Assembly: GCA_028871475.1 (NCBI GenBank)
Contig: JAGWMZ010000024.1
Coordinates: 1 to 64,000 of the forward strand
Source: Sphingomonadales bacterium
GTDB taxonomy: Bacteria; Pseudomonadota; Alphaproteobacteria; Sphingomonadales; Sphingomonadaceae
Direction of reading: 5' to 3'
Length of the DNA: 64,000 nt
Below, one piece after another: positions 43,730 through 52,590 of the stretch. The position numbers were made by a program, and so were the translations under genes. The notes below the pieces were generated by a model that made no database searches, was not told the origin of the DNA, and worked only from the letters and a program-made list of their open reading frames with translations. How positions within the stretch are numbered: position 1 is the stretch's first letter; each line of letters opens with the position of its first letter.

Positions 43730-44889
43730 TCGACCTGAACGGGATCGCGGCCCTTGAGCCCGATCTGACCGCCTTGCGCCGCGACATTCATGCCCACCCC
43801 GAACTCGGCTTTTGCGAGCATCGCACCGCAGGCATCGTCGCCGATGCGCTGCGCGCGCTCGGCCTTGAGGTCACCACCGGACTTGGCGGGACGGGAGTGG
43901 TCGGTGTCTTGCGCCGGGGCGCATCCAACCGCATGATCGGCCTGCGCGCGGATATGGACGCACTGCCCTTCGACGAACAAACCGGCCTGCCCCATGCCAG
44001 CACTCATTCGGGCGCTTTCCACGGTTGCGGGCATGACGGCCACACCGCCATGCTGCTAGGGGCCGCGCGCCATCTGGCGGCATTGGGCGGCTTTTCCGGT
44101 GCAGTCGCCTTCATCTTCCAGCCCGCCGAGGAAGGACAGGGCGGCGCACGCGAAATGATCCGCGACGGCCTGTTCGATCTGTTCCCATGCGAGCAGGTCT
44201 TTGCCATCCACAACTGGCCCGATCTGCCGGCCGGCGCGATCCGCACCCGCCCTGGCCCGATCATGGCTTCGGCCGACAAGTTCCAGATCACCATCGAGGG
44301 ACGCGGCGGCCATGCCGCGCTGCCGCATGACACGCCCGACGCGCTGCTGGCGGCGGCCGATCTGGTCCAGCAGCTCAACACGATCGTCTCGCGCCGTGTC
44401 CCGGCCACGCAGGCAGCCGTGCTGTCGGTGACAAAGATCGCGGGCGGCCATGCCCATAATGTGATCCCCGCAAGCTGCGAGATCATGGGCACCGTCAGAA
44501 CCTTCGATCCCGAAATCCAGGACCGTATCGAGGCCTCGATCCACGCCATGGCGCAAGGCGTCGCCGCCTCCACCGAGACGACCATCCGCGTCGACTACGA
44601 TCGCTACTATCCGGCCACCATCAACGATGCCGATGCCGCCCGCAATGTGCTGGAGGCAGCTCGCCTGGTGTCCGACGATGTGGCCGAAGCGCCCGCGCCC
44701 GCCTTCACCTCGGAGGACTTCTCCTTCATGCTTCAGCAGCGCCCCGGCGCCTATATCTGGCTGGGCCAGAAGGCCCCCGATCACAACCAGCCATTGCACC
44801 ATCCGCGCTATGATTTTAATGATAGTGTCATCGTTCATGGTGTAGCGCTGCTGACTGCGCTTGTTGTGTCGCGGTTGCCCGAATCCTGA
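43726..44889 (+). CDS. M20-family amidohydrolase (hippurate hydrolase type)
   Basis: 387 residues. Metal-binding and catalytic motifs: LRRDIHAHPELGFCEHRT, GLRADMDALPF, FHGCGHDGHTAMLLGAA and QPAEEGQGGARE; TSEDFSFMLQQRPGAYIWLG near the end holds the last ligand. These enzymes remove N-acyl groups from amino acids (hippurate, N-acetyl amino acids, indole-acetyl conjugates). Coupled to the AsnC gene. With two GNAT acetyltransferases in the island, N-acyl intermediates that are later deacylated are conceivable. Confidence 0.92.
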   Translation: MIDLNGIAALEPDLTALRRDIHAHPELGFCEHRTAGIVADALRALGLEVTTGLGGTGVVGVLRRGASNRMIGLRADMDALPFDEQTGLPHASTHSGAFHGCGHDGHTAMLLGAARHLAALGGFSGAVAFIFQPAEEGQGGAREMIRDGLFDLFPCEQVFAIHNWPDLPAGAIRTRPGPIMASADKFQITIEGRGGHAALPHDTPDALLAAADLVQQLNTIVSRRVPATQAAVLSVTKIAGGHAHNVIPASCEIMGTVRTFDPEIQDRIEASIHAMAQGVAASTETTIRVDYDRYYPATINDADAARNVLEAARLVSDDVAEAPAPAFTSEDFSFMLQQRPGAYIWLGQKAPDHNQPLHHPRYDFNDSVIVHGVALLTALVVSRLPES

Positions 44890-45135
44890 TTGCACACTTC
44901 AACGCCCCCGGCAGCATTTCCTGCGTAAACCACCCGCTCATTCAGCGATAATGCGGTCTGCCGGGCCGAACATTGCAATCTAATTCTATAAGCTGCGCTC
45001 ATACTCGGTCATGCCAACACCGGTTGCAGAAGATGCGATCAAAGGCGCCCGCCGAGAAGGCATCGCGCCTCCCCATCACCGCATCTTCGCGAAACCAGAA
45101 GGAAGGCATCATCGATTGCTCGTCCGGGGGTTACC

Positions 45136-47310
45136 ATGCGCACATCCAGATCCACGCTTCGAATTCAGCTTTTCTGCGCCACGGCAGCCATTGCAGCCGC
45201 ATCGATCCCCGCCTGCGCCCAGGCCGCGGATGAACCAGCCACAGAGGCTAAGGACGATGCCACAAGCATCACCGTCACCGGGATGCGCCAGCCATATCTC
45301 GGCACCACGCCCCTCAAGCAACTGCCGCAGGTCGTCCAGACGATGGATGCGAAAATCCTGCAGGATGCCGGCCTGACCACACTGTCCGGCGCGCTGGATT
45401 TCGTGGCGGGCGTGGCGCGCCAGAACAATTTCGGCGGGTTGTTCGACAGCTATGCCATTCGCGGCTTTGCCGGCGACGAAAACCAGTCGAGCAATTACCT
45501 GCTTAACGGCTTCAGCGCCTCGCGCGGTTATGGCGGCGCGCGTGATGCCTCGAACATCGAACGGATCGAAATAATCAAGGGACCGACCTCGGCCCTCTTC
45601 GGTCGCGGCGATCCTGGGGGCGCGGTGAACATCATCACCAAGAAGCCCTATTTCACCAATGGCGGAGAACTTCAGCTTTCGGGCGGCAGCTACAAAAATC
45701 GCCGCGTGCAGGGTGACGTCAATGTCGCGCTCACCTCGAAATTCGCGGCGCGGGTCACCGGTGCCTATGACGAAGGTGACAGCTATCGCCAATATATGCA
45801 TCACAAGACCTATACGATCTCGCCATCCTTCCTTTGGCAGCTCGACGATGCCACCAAGCTGTCCTACGATTTCGAATGGGTTCACCAGCAGGTGCCCTTC
45901 GACCGCGGCATCGTCGCGGTCAACGGCAATCTCTACGCCATCCCCCGCACCCGTTTCCTGGGCGAGCCCGGCGATGGCCCCATCACGACGGAAAGCTTCA
46001 GCCATCAGCTCCAAATGGAGCATAGCTTCAGCAAGAACTGGACTGCGCTGCTGGGCGCCTCCTATCGCACCTCCTCCTTCAGCGGCTATGCCACCGAGGC
46101 GGAGAACACCACCAGCCGCCAGCGCTTCTACACCGACAGCACCAATCTGTCGCGCCAGCGCCGCTATCGTGACTACAACACCACCGATCTGACCTTCCGC
46201 GGCGAAGTCGATGGCAAGGCCGAAACCTTCGGCCTGACGCATAATCTGCAGATCGGTGCGGACTGGAACTACTTCACGCTCGACACGATCCAGACCCGTT
46301 TCCGTCCGCCTGCGGTGGCTGCGCAAACGACGCTGGCCGCCGGCAATGCGATCAACATCTACAATCCCGTCTATGGCAATCTGCCGACGACCGGTGCCTT
46401 CATCAACAGCATCGAGAAGGATGAGGAAGCCGGTGTCTATCTTCAGGACATGATCGATGTCACCGAGTGGCTGAAGCTGCGTGCCGGCGGCCGTTATGAC
46501 CATTTCAACCAGATCGTCCTCAACCGCCTGACCACCGCATGGTCGCGTCAGACCCGCGATGCCTTCAGTCCGCAAGTCGGCGTGAGCATTCTGCCCACCC
46601 AGTCGCTCACGCTCTATGGCAGCTTTGGCAAGGGCTTCCGCCCGAACACCGGCACCGATGCGAACAACAACGCCTTCCTGCCGGAAAAGACCACGGCCTG
46701 GGAGGTCGGTGGCAAACTCTCGGCATTTCACAATGCGTTGCTGGGCTCGCTGGCGCTCTACACCATGACCAAGACCAATGTGCTGACCGCCGATCCGGTC
46801 AATGCTGGCTTCTCGATCGCTGCCGGCAAGGCGCGCAGCCGAGGTGTCGAAGCTTCGGTGAGCGGCAAGCTGCCCTATGGTTTCCGGGTGGACCTCAACT
46901 ACGCCTACACCGACGCGATCATCGATCAGGACGCGATCGACCCCAACTTCGGCTATTCGCTCCACAAGGGCGACCAGTTGATCAACGTGCCCAAGAACAG
47001 CGCCAGCGCGCTGCTGTTCAAGGATTTCACGCTTGCCGGCAAGAAGGCCGACATCGGCGTCGGGATCAATTACGTTGGCCAGCGGGTGGGCGAGACGGGC
47101 TATCGCAACACCAGCGGCACGATGTTCATGCTGCCCAGCTACACGCTGACCCGCGTCTCGGCCTCGCTCTCGCTGACCGAGAAGTTGAAGCTTTCGGGTG
47201 AAGTCACCAATCTTTTCAACGTCTCCTATTTCCCCAGCTCCTACTCGCGGATCTGGCTTATGCCGGGCGCACCGCGCCAGTTCATGGTGCATCTGGCCTA
47301 TAAGATGTAG
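45136..47310 (+). CDS. TonB-dependent siderophore receptor
   Basis: 724 residues. Signal peptide ending PACAQAADE, TonB-box-like region DDATSITVTGMRQ, plug domain (YAIRGFAGDENQSSNYLLNG, ALFGRGDPGGAVNIITKKP) and a 22-strand barrel finishing RIWLMPGAPRQFMVHLAYKM. The plug and barrel pattern is that of FhuA/FpvA-like ferric siderophore receptors. No Fur box or siderophore genes are obvious next to it; at the end of the island it may instead bring in the compound catabolised here. Full length, no damage. Confidence 0.92.
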   Translation: MRTSRSTLRIQLFCATAAIAAASIPACAQAADEPATEAKDDATSITVTGMRQPYLGTTPLKQLPQVVQTMDAKILQDAGLTTLSGALDFVAGVARQNNFGGLFDSYAIRGFAGDENQSSNYLLNGFSASRGYGGARDASNIERIEIIKGPTSALFGRGDPGGAVNIITKKPYFTNGGELQLSGGSYKNRRVQGDVNVALTSKFAARVTGAYDEGDSYRQYMHHKTYTISPSFLWQLDDATKLSYDFEWVHQQVPFDRGIVAVNGNLYAIPRTRFLGEPGDGPITTESFSHQLQMEHSFSKNWTALLGASYRTSSFSGYATEAENTTSRQRFYTDSTNLSRQRRYRDYNTTDLTFRGEVDGKAETFGLTHNLQIGADWNYFTLDTIQTRFRPPAVAAQTTLAAGNAINIYNPVYGNLPTTGAFINSIEKDEEAGVYLQDMIDVTEWLKLRAGGRYDHFNQIVLNRLTTAWSRQTRDAFSPQVGVSILPTQSLTLYGSFGKGFRPNTGTDANNNAFLPEKTTAWEVGGKLSAFHNALLGSLALYTMTKTNVLTADPVNAGFSIAAGKARSRGVEASVSGKLPYGFRVDLNYAYTDAIIDQDAIDPNFGYSLHKGDQLINVPKNSASALLFKDFTLAGKKADIGVGINYVGQRVGETGYRNTSGTMFMLPSYTLTRVSASLSLTEKLKLSGEVTNLFNVSYFPSSYSRIWLMPGAPRQFMVHLAYKM

Positions 47311-47444
47311 GCGAGGATGCAGCGTCGCACTGCTCTTGCCCGGCAACGCTGCATCGCACACAGCTTGATCTCATATCACCGCGCCTGAACCATCCATCGG
47401 TGGTTCGGGCGCTGTTTCTGTCCCTTGCAACGGTGGCGCTGACC

Positions 47445-48380
47445 ATGACTCCTCCCGTTTTTCTTCACGTGGGCTCGCCCGAGCGTGGGCGCATCTGGGC
47501 CGAAAGGCTGCCGCAGATGATCCCCGGCCTGGAGGTGCGCCAATGGCCCGATGTCGGCGATCCTGAGGACATCGGCTATGTCGGCGCCTGGACCCTGCCC
47601 GAAGGGCTGCTCGATGGCCTGCCCAATCTGCGCTTTCTGCTTTCGGTGGGAGCCGGCGTCGATCAGCTTGACCTGAGCGTGGTGCCTGATGGTCTGCCCG
47701 TGCTGCGCATGATCGATCCGGCGCTGGCCGAGGGCATGACCGAATATGTCGCGGCTGGCGTCCTGTCGCTGCACCGCGACCTCCATCATTATCGAGCCGC
47801 GGCGGCCAGAGGCGAATGGACGCACCGCCCGCAGGTGCGCGCTGCCGACAGGCGCGTCGGCGTGCTGGGCATGGGGCGCCTGGGGCAATCCGCGCTGACC
47901 GCGCTGGCGCCCTTTGGTTTCCGTCTCTCGGGCTGGGCCCGCTCGCGCCGTGCCATGCCGGGTGTGGACTGTTTTGCGGGGCAGGAGGATCTGACCGCCT
48001 TCCTGAGCGATCTCGACATTCTGGTCTGCCTGCTGCCGCTGACGCCCGAAACGCGCGGCATCCTCAATGCCGATCTGTTCAAGGCCCTGCCGCGCGGCGC
48101 CGCGATCATCAATGCCGGGCGCGGCGCGCATCTGGTGGAAGGCGATCTGCTGGCGGCGCTTGAGGCAGGCCAGATCGGCGCGGCCATCCTCGACGTCTTC
48201 GAGAACGAGCCGCTGCCCGCCGATCATCCCTTCTGGCGCCATCCCGCCATCGAGGTCACGCCGCATATCGCCAGCGCTACCCTTCCTGCCTCCAGCGCGA
48301 TGGTGGTTGCCGAAGCAATCCTCGCGGATCTGGCGGGCACACCCTTGCCGGGGCTGGTCGATCCCAAGGCCCAATATTGA
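47445..48380 (+). CDS. D-2-hydroxyacid dehydrogenase (GhrA-like glyoxylate/hydroxypyruvate reductase)
   Basis: 311 residues from ATG 47445; an upstream in-frame start at 47400 adds residues unlike the family. The NAD(P) motif is VGVLGMGRLGQSAL. Catalytic-type residues: Arg in INAGRGAHLVEGDLL region, Glu in DVFENEPLP and His in VTPHIASAT. It resembles GhrA, which reduces glyoxylate and hydroxypyruvate. Transcribed with or after the TonB receptor, convergent with copB across a shared terminator. Confidence 0.87.
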   Translation: MTPPVFLHVGSPERGRIWAERLPQMIPGLEVRQWPDVGDPEDIGYVGAWTLPEGLLDGLPNLRFLLSVGAGVDQLDLSVVPDGLPVLRMIDPALAEGMTEYVAAGVLSLHRDLHHYRAAAARGEWTHRPQVRAADRRVGVLGMGRLGQSALTALAPFGFRLSGWARSRRAMPGVDCFAGQEDLTAFLSDLDILVCLLPLTPETRGILNADLFKALPRGAAIINAGRGAHLVEGDLLAALEAGQIGAAILDVFENEPLPADHPFWRHPAIEVTPHIASATLPASSAMVVAEAILADLAGTPLPGLVDPKAQY

Positions 48381-48391
48381 GCGAGAAGGCC

Positions 48392-48414
48392 GGGCGGGAC
48401 GATCGTCCCCGCCC
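48392..48414. terminator. bidirectional hairpin terminator
   Basis: GGGCGGGAC (48392-48400) pairs with GTCCCCGCCC (48405-48414) around GATC, with one unpaired C. It lies between the convergent hydroxyacid dehydrogenase and copB genes and can end both transcripts; no T-run is present. Confidence 0.5.
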
Positions 48415-48424
48415 CGCCCTCACA

Positions 48425-49378
48425 TCAGAACCAGCTTTTGATGCCCAGCACGAAGACACGAGCCGAGGGGCTCTCCCCATCGGCGCGGCGGTAGTCGGCC
48501 GTGCGCCCGCCCGCCCATGTCCATGACACGCCAAGATAAGGCGCAAACTTGCGGCTGAACTCATAGCGCAGCCGAAAGCCCAATTCTGCCGTCGTCAGCC
48601 CCGCGCCCAACCGCTGCTGCGGCATATCCTGCGCTGAAAGGTTGAACTCCACGCGCGGCTGCAAAACGATGCGGCGCGTCACCCGCTCATCCACCGAGGC
48701 CTCGATCCGCCCGGTCCACTGCCCCTTGTCGGAGAGATAGGCCGCCGCCAGCGTTTCGAACCGATAGGGCGCCAGCCCTTCGAGCGCCAGCATCGCATGG
48801 GTGCGCACCGGCCCGGTGCCCAGATCCTGACGCACACCCGCCTGCAGGTTCCACCAGGGGCTGATCGCACGGGAATAGGCCGCCTCCACCTCGGCATCCT
48901 CCAGCCGGCCGCCGACCGGGCCTTCGCCACGGCTGCGGACCCACAGGCGGTTGGTATCGCCCAGCCAGCCCTCACCCTCCCAGCGCCAGGAGTCGCCGTT
49001 CCTGCCGAACTGATATTCGGCAATGTCCAGCTTCACCGCGCCATAGAGCGGGGCCGGGCGCTCGGTCATCATCGCGTGATGAGCCTGTTCCATCGCCTGC
49101 GGGTCCCAATAGCGGCTGCCTGCCAGATCATGCGCGACGGGCGGCGGCTCGGCGCTGCCGGGGGACTGGTCGGTGCCCTTGGGCTCGTCGCTCGCCCCCT
49201 CCGCAGCCCGACCAGCAGGCGCTGCCGGCTGATCCGCCGCCTGTTGCGCGGGTGGGGCCGGGGCATGGTGATGCTGATGGCCGCCCATATCCATCCCCGG
49301 CATCGTGTCCTGCGCATGAGACATGGCGGGCAGAGCCAGAGCAAGCGCGGCCAGCGCGACGGCGCAGCGATGCGTCAT
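48425..49378 (-). CDS. copB: copper resistance outer-membrane protein CopB
   Basis: 317 residues from ATG 49378. Signal peptide AVALAALALALPAMSHAQ, then a Met/His-rich copper-binding stretch TMPGMDMGGHQHHHAPAP and a Pro/Ala linker. The C-terminal beta domain (AEYQFGRNGDSWRWEGEGWL, LGLRYEF-type strands) ends in Phe. CopB/PcoB binds copper at the outer membrane and works with CopA. Its gene follows copA by 14 bases. Confidence 0.92.
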   Translation of the reverse strand: MTHRCAVALAALALALPAMSHAQDTMPGMDMGGHQHHHAPAPPAQQAADQPAAPAGRAAEGASDEPKGTDQSPGSAEPPPVAHDLAGSRYWDPQAMEQAHHAMMTERPAPLYGAVKLDIAEYQFGRNGDSWRWEGEGWLGDTNRLWVRSRGEGPVGGRLEDAEVEAAYSRAISPWWNLQAGVRQDLGTGPVRTHAMLALEGLAPYRFETLAAAYLSDKGQWTGRIEASVDERVTRRIVLQPRVEFNLSAQDMPQQRLGAGLTTAELGFRLRYEFSRKFAPYLGVSWTWAGGRTADYRRADGESPSARVFVLGIKSWF

Positions 49379-49392
49379 GATCCTGCCCCCCA

Positions 49393-51087
49393 TCACGCCG
49401 GGCGGACCTGAACGATACGCATCATGCCCATCGCCATATGCAGGAAGAGGTGGCAGTGGAACGCCCAGTCGCCGGGCTCTGCGGTGACATCGAAACTGGC
49501 CTTGCCGCCGGGCTGCACCGTCACTGTATGTTTGCGCGGCGAATGGTCGCCATGGCCGGTGACCAGTTCAAAGATATGGCCATGCAGATGGATAGGATGC
49601 GCCATCATCGTGTCATTGACCAGGGTGAAGCGCACCCGCTCGCCGTTGCGCATGGGGATGGGTTCGTGGGCCTGGCTCATGGTCTTGCCGTCCATCGACC
49701 ACATATAGCGCTCCATGGCGCCGGTCAGATGAACCTCGATCTCGCGCTCGGGCGCGCGCAAGTCCGGGTTGGGATGCAGCGCCACCAGATCGCGATAGGT
49801 CAGCACCTTGTGCCCCACATCGCCCATGCCGATGCCGGGATCACCCATGCGGTCCTCGGGCATGGCGCTGATCATGTCGACCCCCGGCCCCATCTTCACC
49901 TGTGGCGCCAGCGAGCCATCGCGCATCTTCATGGACATTCCTTTCATCGCCCCACCCGACATATCCATGCCCATATCCTTCATGGTCAGTAGCGGCCTTG
50001 CGCGCCGCGGCGGCACAGGCGCCGTCATCCCCGCGACTGGGGCGAGCGTGGCACGTGCCATGCCGGAGCGGTCCATCGTCTCGGCGGCGATCGTGTAGGC
50101 ACGGTTCTCGGGGGTGACGATCACGTCATAGGTTTCACCCGCACCAAACTGGAATTCCTCCACGGTGACAGGCTGCACATCCTGCCCGTCGGCGGCCACC
50201 ACCTGCATCGCCAGCCCCGGAATGCGGACATTGAAGAAGGTCATCGAGGCAGCGTTGATGAAACGCAGCCGCACCGTCTCGCCGGGGGTGAACAGGCCGG
50301 TCCAGTTCTCGTCCGGGCCGTGGCCGTTGGCCAGGTAATGCATCACCGACGCCGTGACATCGGCGATGTCGGTGGGCGACATGCGCATCTTCGCCCAGCT
50401 CAGCCGCTGATCCAGCGACAGCTCATGCCCGGCCATCAGGCCCGACAGCGTCTGGGGCTGGCGATTGTAGTAATCGGCCTCGACCTTCAGATTGCGGACG
50501 ATGCGGGCCGGATTCACGAAGCTGTGATCGGAAAGCAGCACCACATGCTCGCGCATGGAGGGCAAAGGCGCCGGCAAAGCCTCGGCGGGTTCGATGACGA
50601 TCGGGGCATAGCAGCCCATCATCTCCTGAAGGCCCGAATGGCTGTGATACCAATAGGTACCGTGCTGGGCGATGGGAAACTCATAGGTAAAGCTGGAGCG
50701 CGGCGCGATGCCGGGGAAGGACACGCCCGGCACGCCATCCATCTGAAAGGGCAGCACCAGCCCGTGCCAGTGCAGCGAGCTTGGCTCGTCCAGCTCGTTG
50801 ATGACGGTCAGGCGCAGCATCTGGCCTTCCTTCAGCCGCAGCATCGGACCGGGCACGGTGCCGTTGATGGTGATGGCCTTGGCAGGCTTGCCGCCGATGG
50901 TCACATGCCCCTTGCCGATGCGCAGGGTGATCGCCTCGCCCGACAGCACTTCGGGCGTGGCCGAGGCAGCCGCCCCTTGCGAGAAGGTCTTGGCCCAGCC
51001 GGGCGTAGCCTGTCCGGCCAGCGCGACACCGCCAAGCTGACCGGCACCCCCCAGCAGGGCGCGTCGGTCGATGATCCAGGATGACAT
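49393..51087 (-). CDS. copA: multicopper oxidase CopA
   Basis: 564 residues from ATG 51087, with twin-arginine-like leader (IDRRALLGGAGQLGG). The copper sites are complete: SSLHWHGLVLPF and GTYWYHSHSGLQ in domain 1, and HPIHLHGHIFEL with AFHCHLFLHMAMGM (type 1 and 3 ligands) in domain 3. A Met-rich insert MKDMGMDMSGGAMKGMSMKM (about residue 370-390) suits Cu(I) oxidation. The enzyme oxidises periplasmic Cu(I). Fourth gene of the operon led by the anti-sigma-like gene. Confidence 0.93.
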   Translation of the reverse strand: MSSWIIDRRALLGGAGQLGGVALAGQATPGWAKTFSQGAAASATPEVLSGEAITLRIGKGHVTIGGKPAKAITINGTVPGPMLRLKEGQMLRLTVINELDEPSSLHWHGLVLPFQMDGVPGVSFPGIAPRSSFTYEFPIAQHGTYWYHSHSGLQEMMGCYAPIVIEPAEALPAPLPSMREHVVLLSDHSFVNPARIVRNLKVEADYYNRQPQTLSGLMAGHELSLDQRLSWAKMRMSPTDIADVTASVMHYLANGHGPDENWTGLFTPGETVRLRFINAASMTFFNVRIPGLAMQVVAADGQDVQPVTVEEFQFGAGETYDVIVTPENRAYTIAAETMDRSGMARATLAPVAGMTAPVPPRRARPLLTMKDMGMDMSGGAMKGMSMKMRDGSLAPQVKMGPGVDMISAMPEDRMGDPGIGMGDVGHKVLTYRDLVALHPNPDLRAPEREIEVHLTGAMERYMWSMDGKTMSQAHEPIPMRNGERVRFTLVNDTMMAHPIHLHGHIFELVTGHGDHSPRKHTVTVQPGGKASFDVTAEPGDWAFHCHLFLHMAMGMMRIVQVRPA

Positions 51088-51137
51088 GATGTTTCTGTCC
51101 CGAAAGATGGTCTGCCTGTTGATACGCGGCCGGGCCA

Positions 51138-51698
51138 TCAACCCCTCAAAAGCACCGCCAATTTTTCACGGGCGCGGTACAGGCGGGTTTCGACCGCCTT
51201 TTCGCTGATGCCCAGCAGGCTGGCGACCTCACTCTGGCTCATGCCTTCCAGTGTGCGCAGCACCAGCACCTCTTTCAGCCGGTCGGGCAGGCGGGCCATA
51301 GCCGCCATCGCCCGGCGCAGTTCCTGCGCATCGGCGAGCTGGCTGTCGGCAGCGACCTGCGGCGCGGCGATCTGCGTGGCCTCGTCAAGTGGGCGGGCGA
51401 AGCTGAAGAAATCGCGCACCTTTCGGCGGCGGCCCCAGTCATGGCACTTGTTGAGCGCGATGCGCGCCAGCCAATGGGCAAAGGGCCGAGCCCGATCGTA
51501 ACGCGCCAGCGCGGCAAAGGCGCTGACGAAACTCTGCTGCGTGATGTCCAGGGCGGCATCGTCATCGCCGCAATGGTTGCGGGCAATGCGGAAGACCAGC
51601 GCGCGATGGCGGTCGAGCAGCAGGCGATAGGCGGCCTGCCGTCCGGCCATCGCCAGCACGGCAAGGTCTCCATCGCTGAGCCCGGCCAGATCAGCCAA
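51138..51698 (-). CDS. ECF sigma factor, CnrH-like
   Basis: 186 residues. Region 2: ALVFRIARNHCGDDDAALDITQQSFVSAF (DITQQSF core) and ARPFAHWLARIALNKCHDWGRR; region 4: RLPDRLKEVLVLRTLEGMSQSEVASLLGISEKAVETRLYR. It lies third in the operon behind an anti-sigma-like membrane protein and a CnrX-like sensor, the order cnrY-cnrX-cnrH known from Cupriavidus. It should recognise the promoter GAGGG-N12-GCTGCGTAT found on both sides of the divergent control region. Confidence 0.88.
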   Translation of the reverse strand: MADLAGLSDGDLAVLAMAGRQAAYRLLLDRHRALVFRIARNHCGDDDAALDITQQSFVSAFAALARYDRARPFAHWLARIALNKCHDWGRRRKVRDFFSFARPLDEATQIAAPQVAADSQLADAQELRRAMAAMARLPDRLKEVLVLRTLEGMSQSEVASLLGISEKAVETRLYRAREKLAVLLRG

Positions 51699-51740
51699 GA
51701 ACCGCCTCCCGCTTGCGCGTTATTGTCATCATTGGGGCCA

Positions 51741-52181
51741 TCATTTGGCCGGGCCGGTCAGGGCCTTCACGATCGCCGCATCGAAGCGTCTCGCCTGATC
51801 GGGGCGCAACACGCTGCGCATGGCAAAAACATGCTCGAGCGTGGCTTTCTGCAACTCCCCCATGGCATGGTGCGATTTGTCCACGGCGGTGGCGACACGC
51901 GGGCCATAGCCGTGTTCAGCCTCGATGGCGGCAGCCAGATCGACATTGGCGGCGCGCAATTGCGCTTCCAGCCCGGCTTTGCGCAGCGCGAAAACCTTTT
52001 CCAACACTTCGACCCGCGCGGACTGGGCGGCATCGAGATTGAGCTGTTCATGCAGCAACTGATGCATCTGGCTTTCCACCGGGCGCTGCGGGGCGATCAC
52101 CATTTGCCCGAGGCAGACCCCGCCAACCGCCGCCACAAAGGCCAGCGCCGCTGCCAGGATCAGAGAGGAGCGCCGGTTCAC
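51741..52181 (-). CDS. periplasmic heavy-metal sensor, CnrX-like
   Basis: 146 residues from GTG 52181, overlapping the upstream stop (GTGA). One N-terminal membrane helix anchors an all-helical periplasmic domain. His40, His44, Glu61, His117 and Met121 (MHQLLHE, VLEKVF, LEHVFAM) repeat the spacing of the CnrX ligands His42, His46, Glu63, His119 and Met123 without a single gap. CnrX binds Ni(II) or Co(II) and relieves the CnrY anti-sigma. The operon drives copAB here, so either the sensor responds to Ni/Co or the same ligand set has been turned to copper. Confidence 0.85.
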   Translation of the reverse strand: MNRRSSLILAAALAFVAAVGGVCLGQMVIAPQRPVESQMHQLLHEQLNLDAAQSARVEVLEKVFALRKAGLEAQLRAANVDLAAAIEAEHGYGPRVATAVDKSHHAMGELQKATLEHVFAMRSVLRPDQARRFDAAIVKALTGPAK

Positions 52182-52450
52182 GGCTCCTCTCCCAGCAGGG
52201 TGGAGGGCATCAACTCGCGCGGCACCCCGATCGGCGTGGCATTGCCCGCCAGCGCCGCCGGAGCGGGCCACGCTGTTGCCAGGACGCCGCCCAGCATGGC
52301 CAGCCCGGTCACCACGCCCAGCGCCCCGCGCGACAGGGCAGGCCGCTGTTCGACCTCAAGACCCGCAAAGACCGACGCATCGATCGCGGCAAGGCGGGGG
52401 TCGAGCGGCCTGTCGCCAAGGCCGGCAAGCAGGTGGTCAAGGTCGGTCAT
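52178..52450 (-). CDS. small membrane anti-sigma-like protein (CnrY position)
   Basis: 90 residues from ATG 52450: a cytosolic, acidic N-terminus DLDHLLAGLGDRPLDPRL, one membrane helix around residues 43-62 (ALGVVTGLAMLGGVLATAW) and a short periplasmic tail ending LLGEEP. Size, topology and place ahead of the sensor and sigma genes match CnrY, a 95-residue anti-sigma. Sequence similarity to CnrY cannot be shown by eye, so the role rests on context. A leader of 30 bases connects it to the predicted promoter. Confidence 0.75.
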   Translation of the reverse strand: MTDLDHLLAGLGDRPLDPRLAAIDASVFAGLEVEQRPALSRGALGVVTGLAMLGGVLATAWPAPAALAGNATPIGVPRELMPSTLLGEEP

Positions 52451-52480
52451 GCGCAAAAATCCTCTGGTGCACGCCTCTCC

Positions 52481-52506
52481 ATACGCAGCGTCGCGCGGCA
52501 TCCCTC
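52481..52506 (-). promoter_or_regulatory. predicted ECF promoter of the sensor-sigma-copAB operon
   Basis: On the minus strand GAGGG (52506-52502), 12 bases, GCTGCGTAT (52489-52481). The same elements with the same spacing occur on the plus strand upstream of copC. The -35 (GAGGG) to -10 (CGTAT) distance of 16 bases suits an ECF sigma. Transcription would start about 30 bases before ATG 52450. Confidence 0.65.
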
Positions 52507-52534
52507 ACGATTTTTGCCTGAAGCGAAAATTTTC

Positions 52535-52560
52535 GAGGGGGCATTCCCGCCGCTGCGTAT
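52535..52560 (+). promoter_or_regulatory. predicted ECF promoter of copCD
   Basis: GAGGG (52535-52539), 12 bases, GCTGCGTAT (52552-52560), identical in both boxes and spacing to the minus-strand site 29 bases away. It leads to ATG 52591 of copC. The shared pattern implies that one sigma factor controls both divergent operons. Confidence 0.65.
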
Positions 52561-52590
52561 TCCCGGAACAACCAAACGGGAGTTTCCTCG

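Noticed and set aside
45109..47361. 750-codon open frame antisense to the TonB receptor gene
   Set aside because: It mirrors the receptor gene codon for codon, has no recognisable domain and is the expected by-product of GC-rich third positions; the receptor frame is full length with clear motifs.
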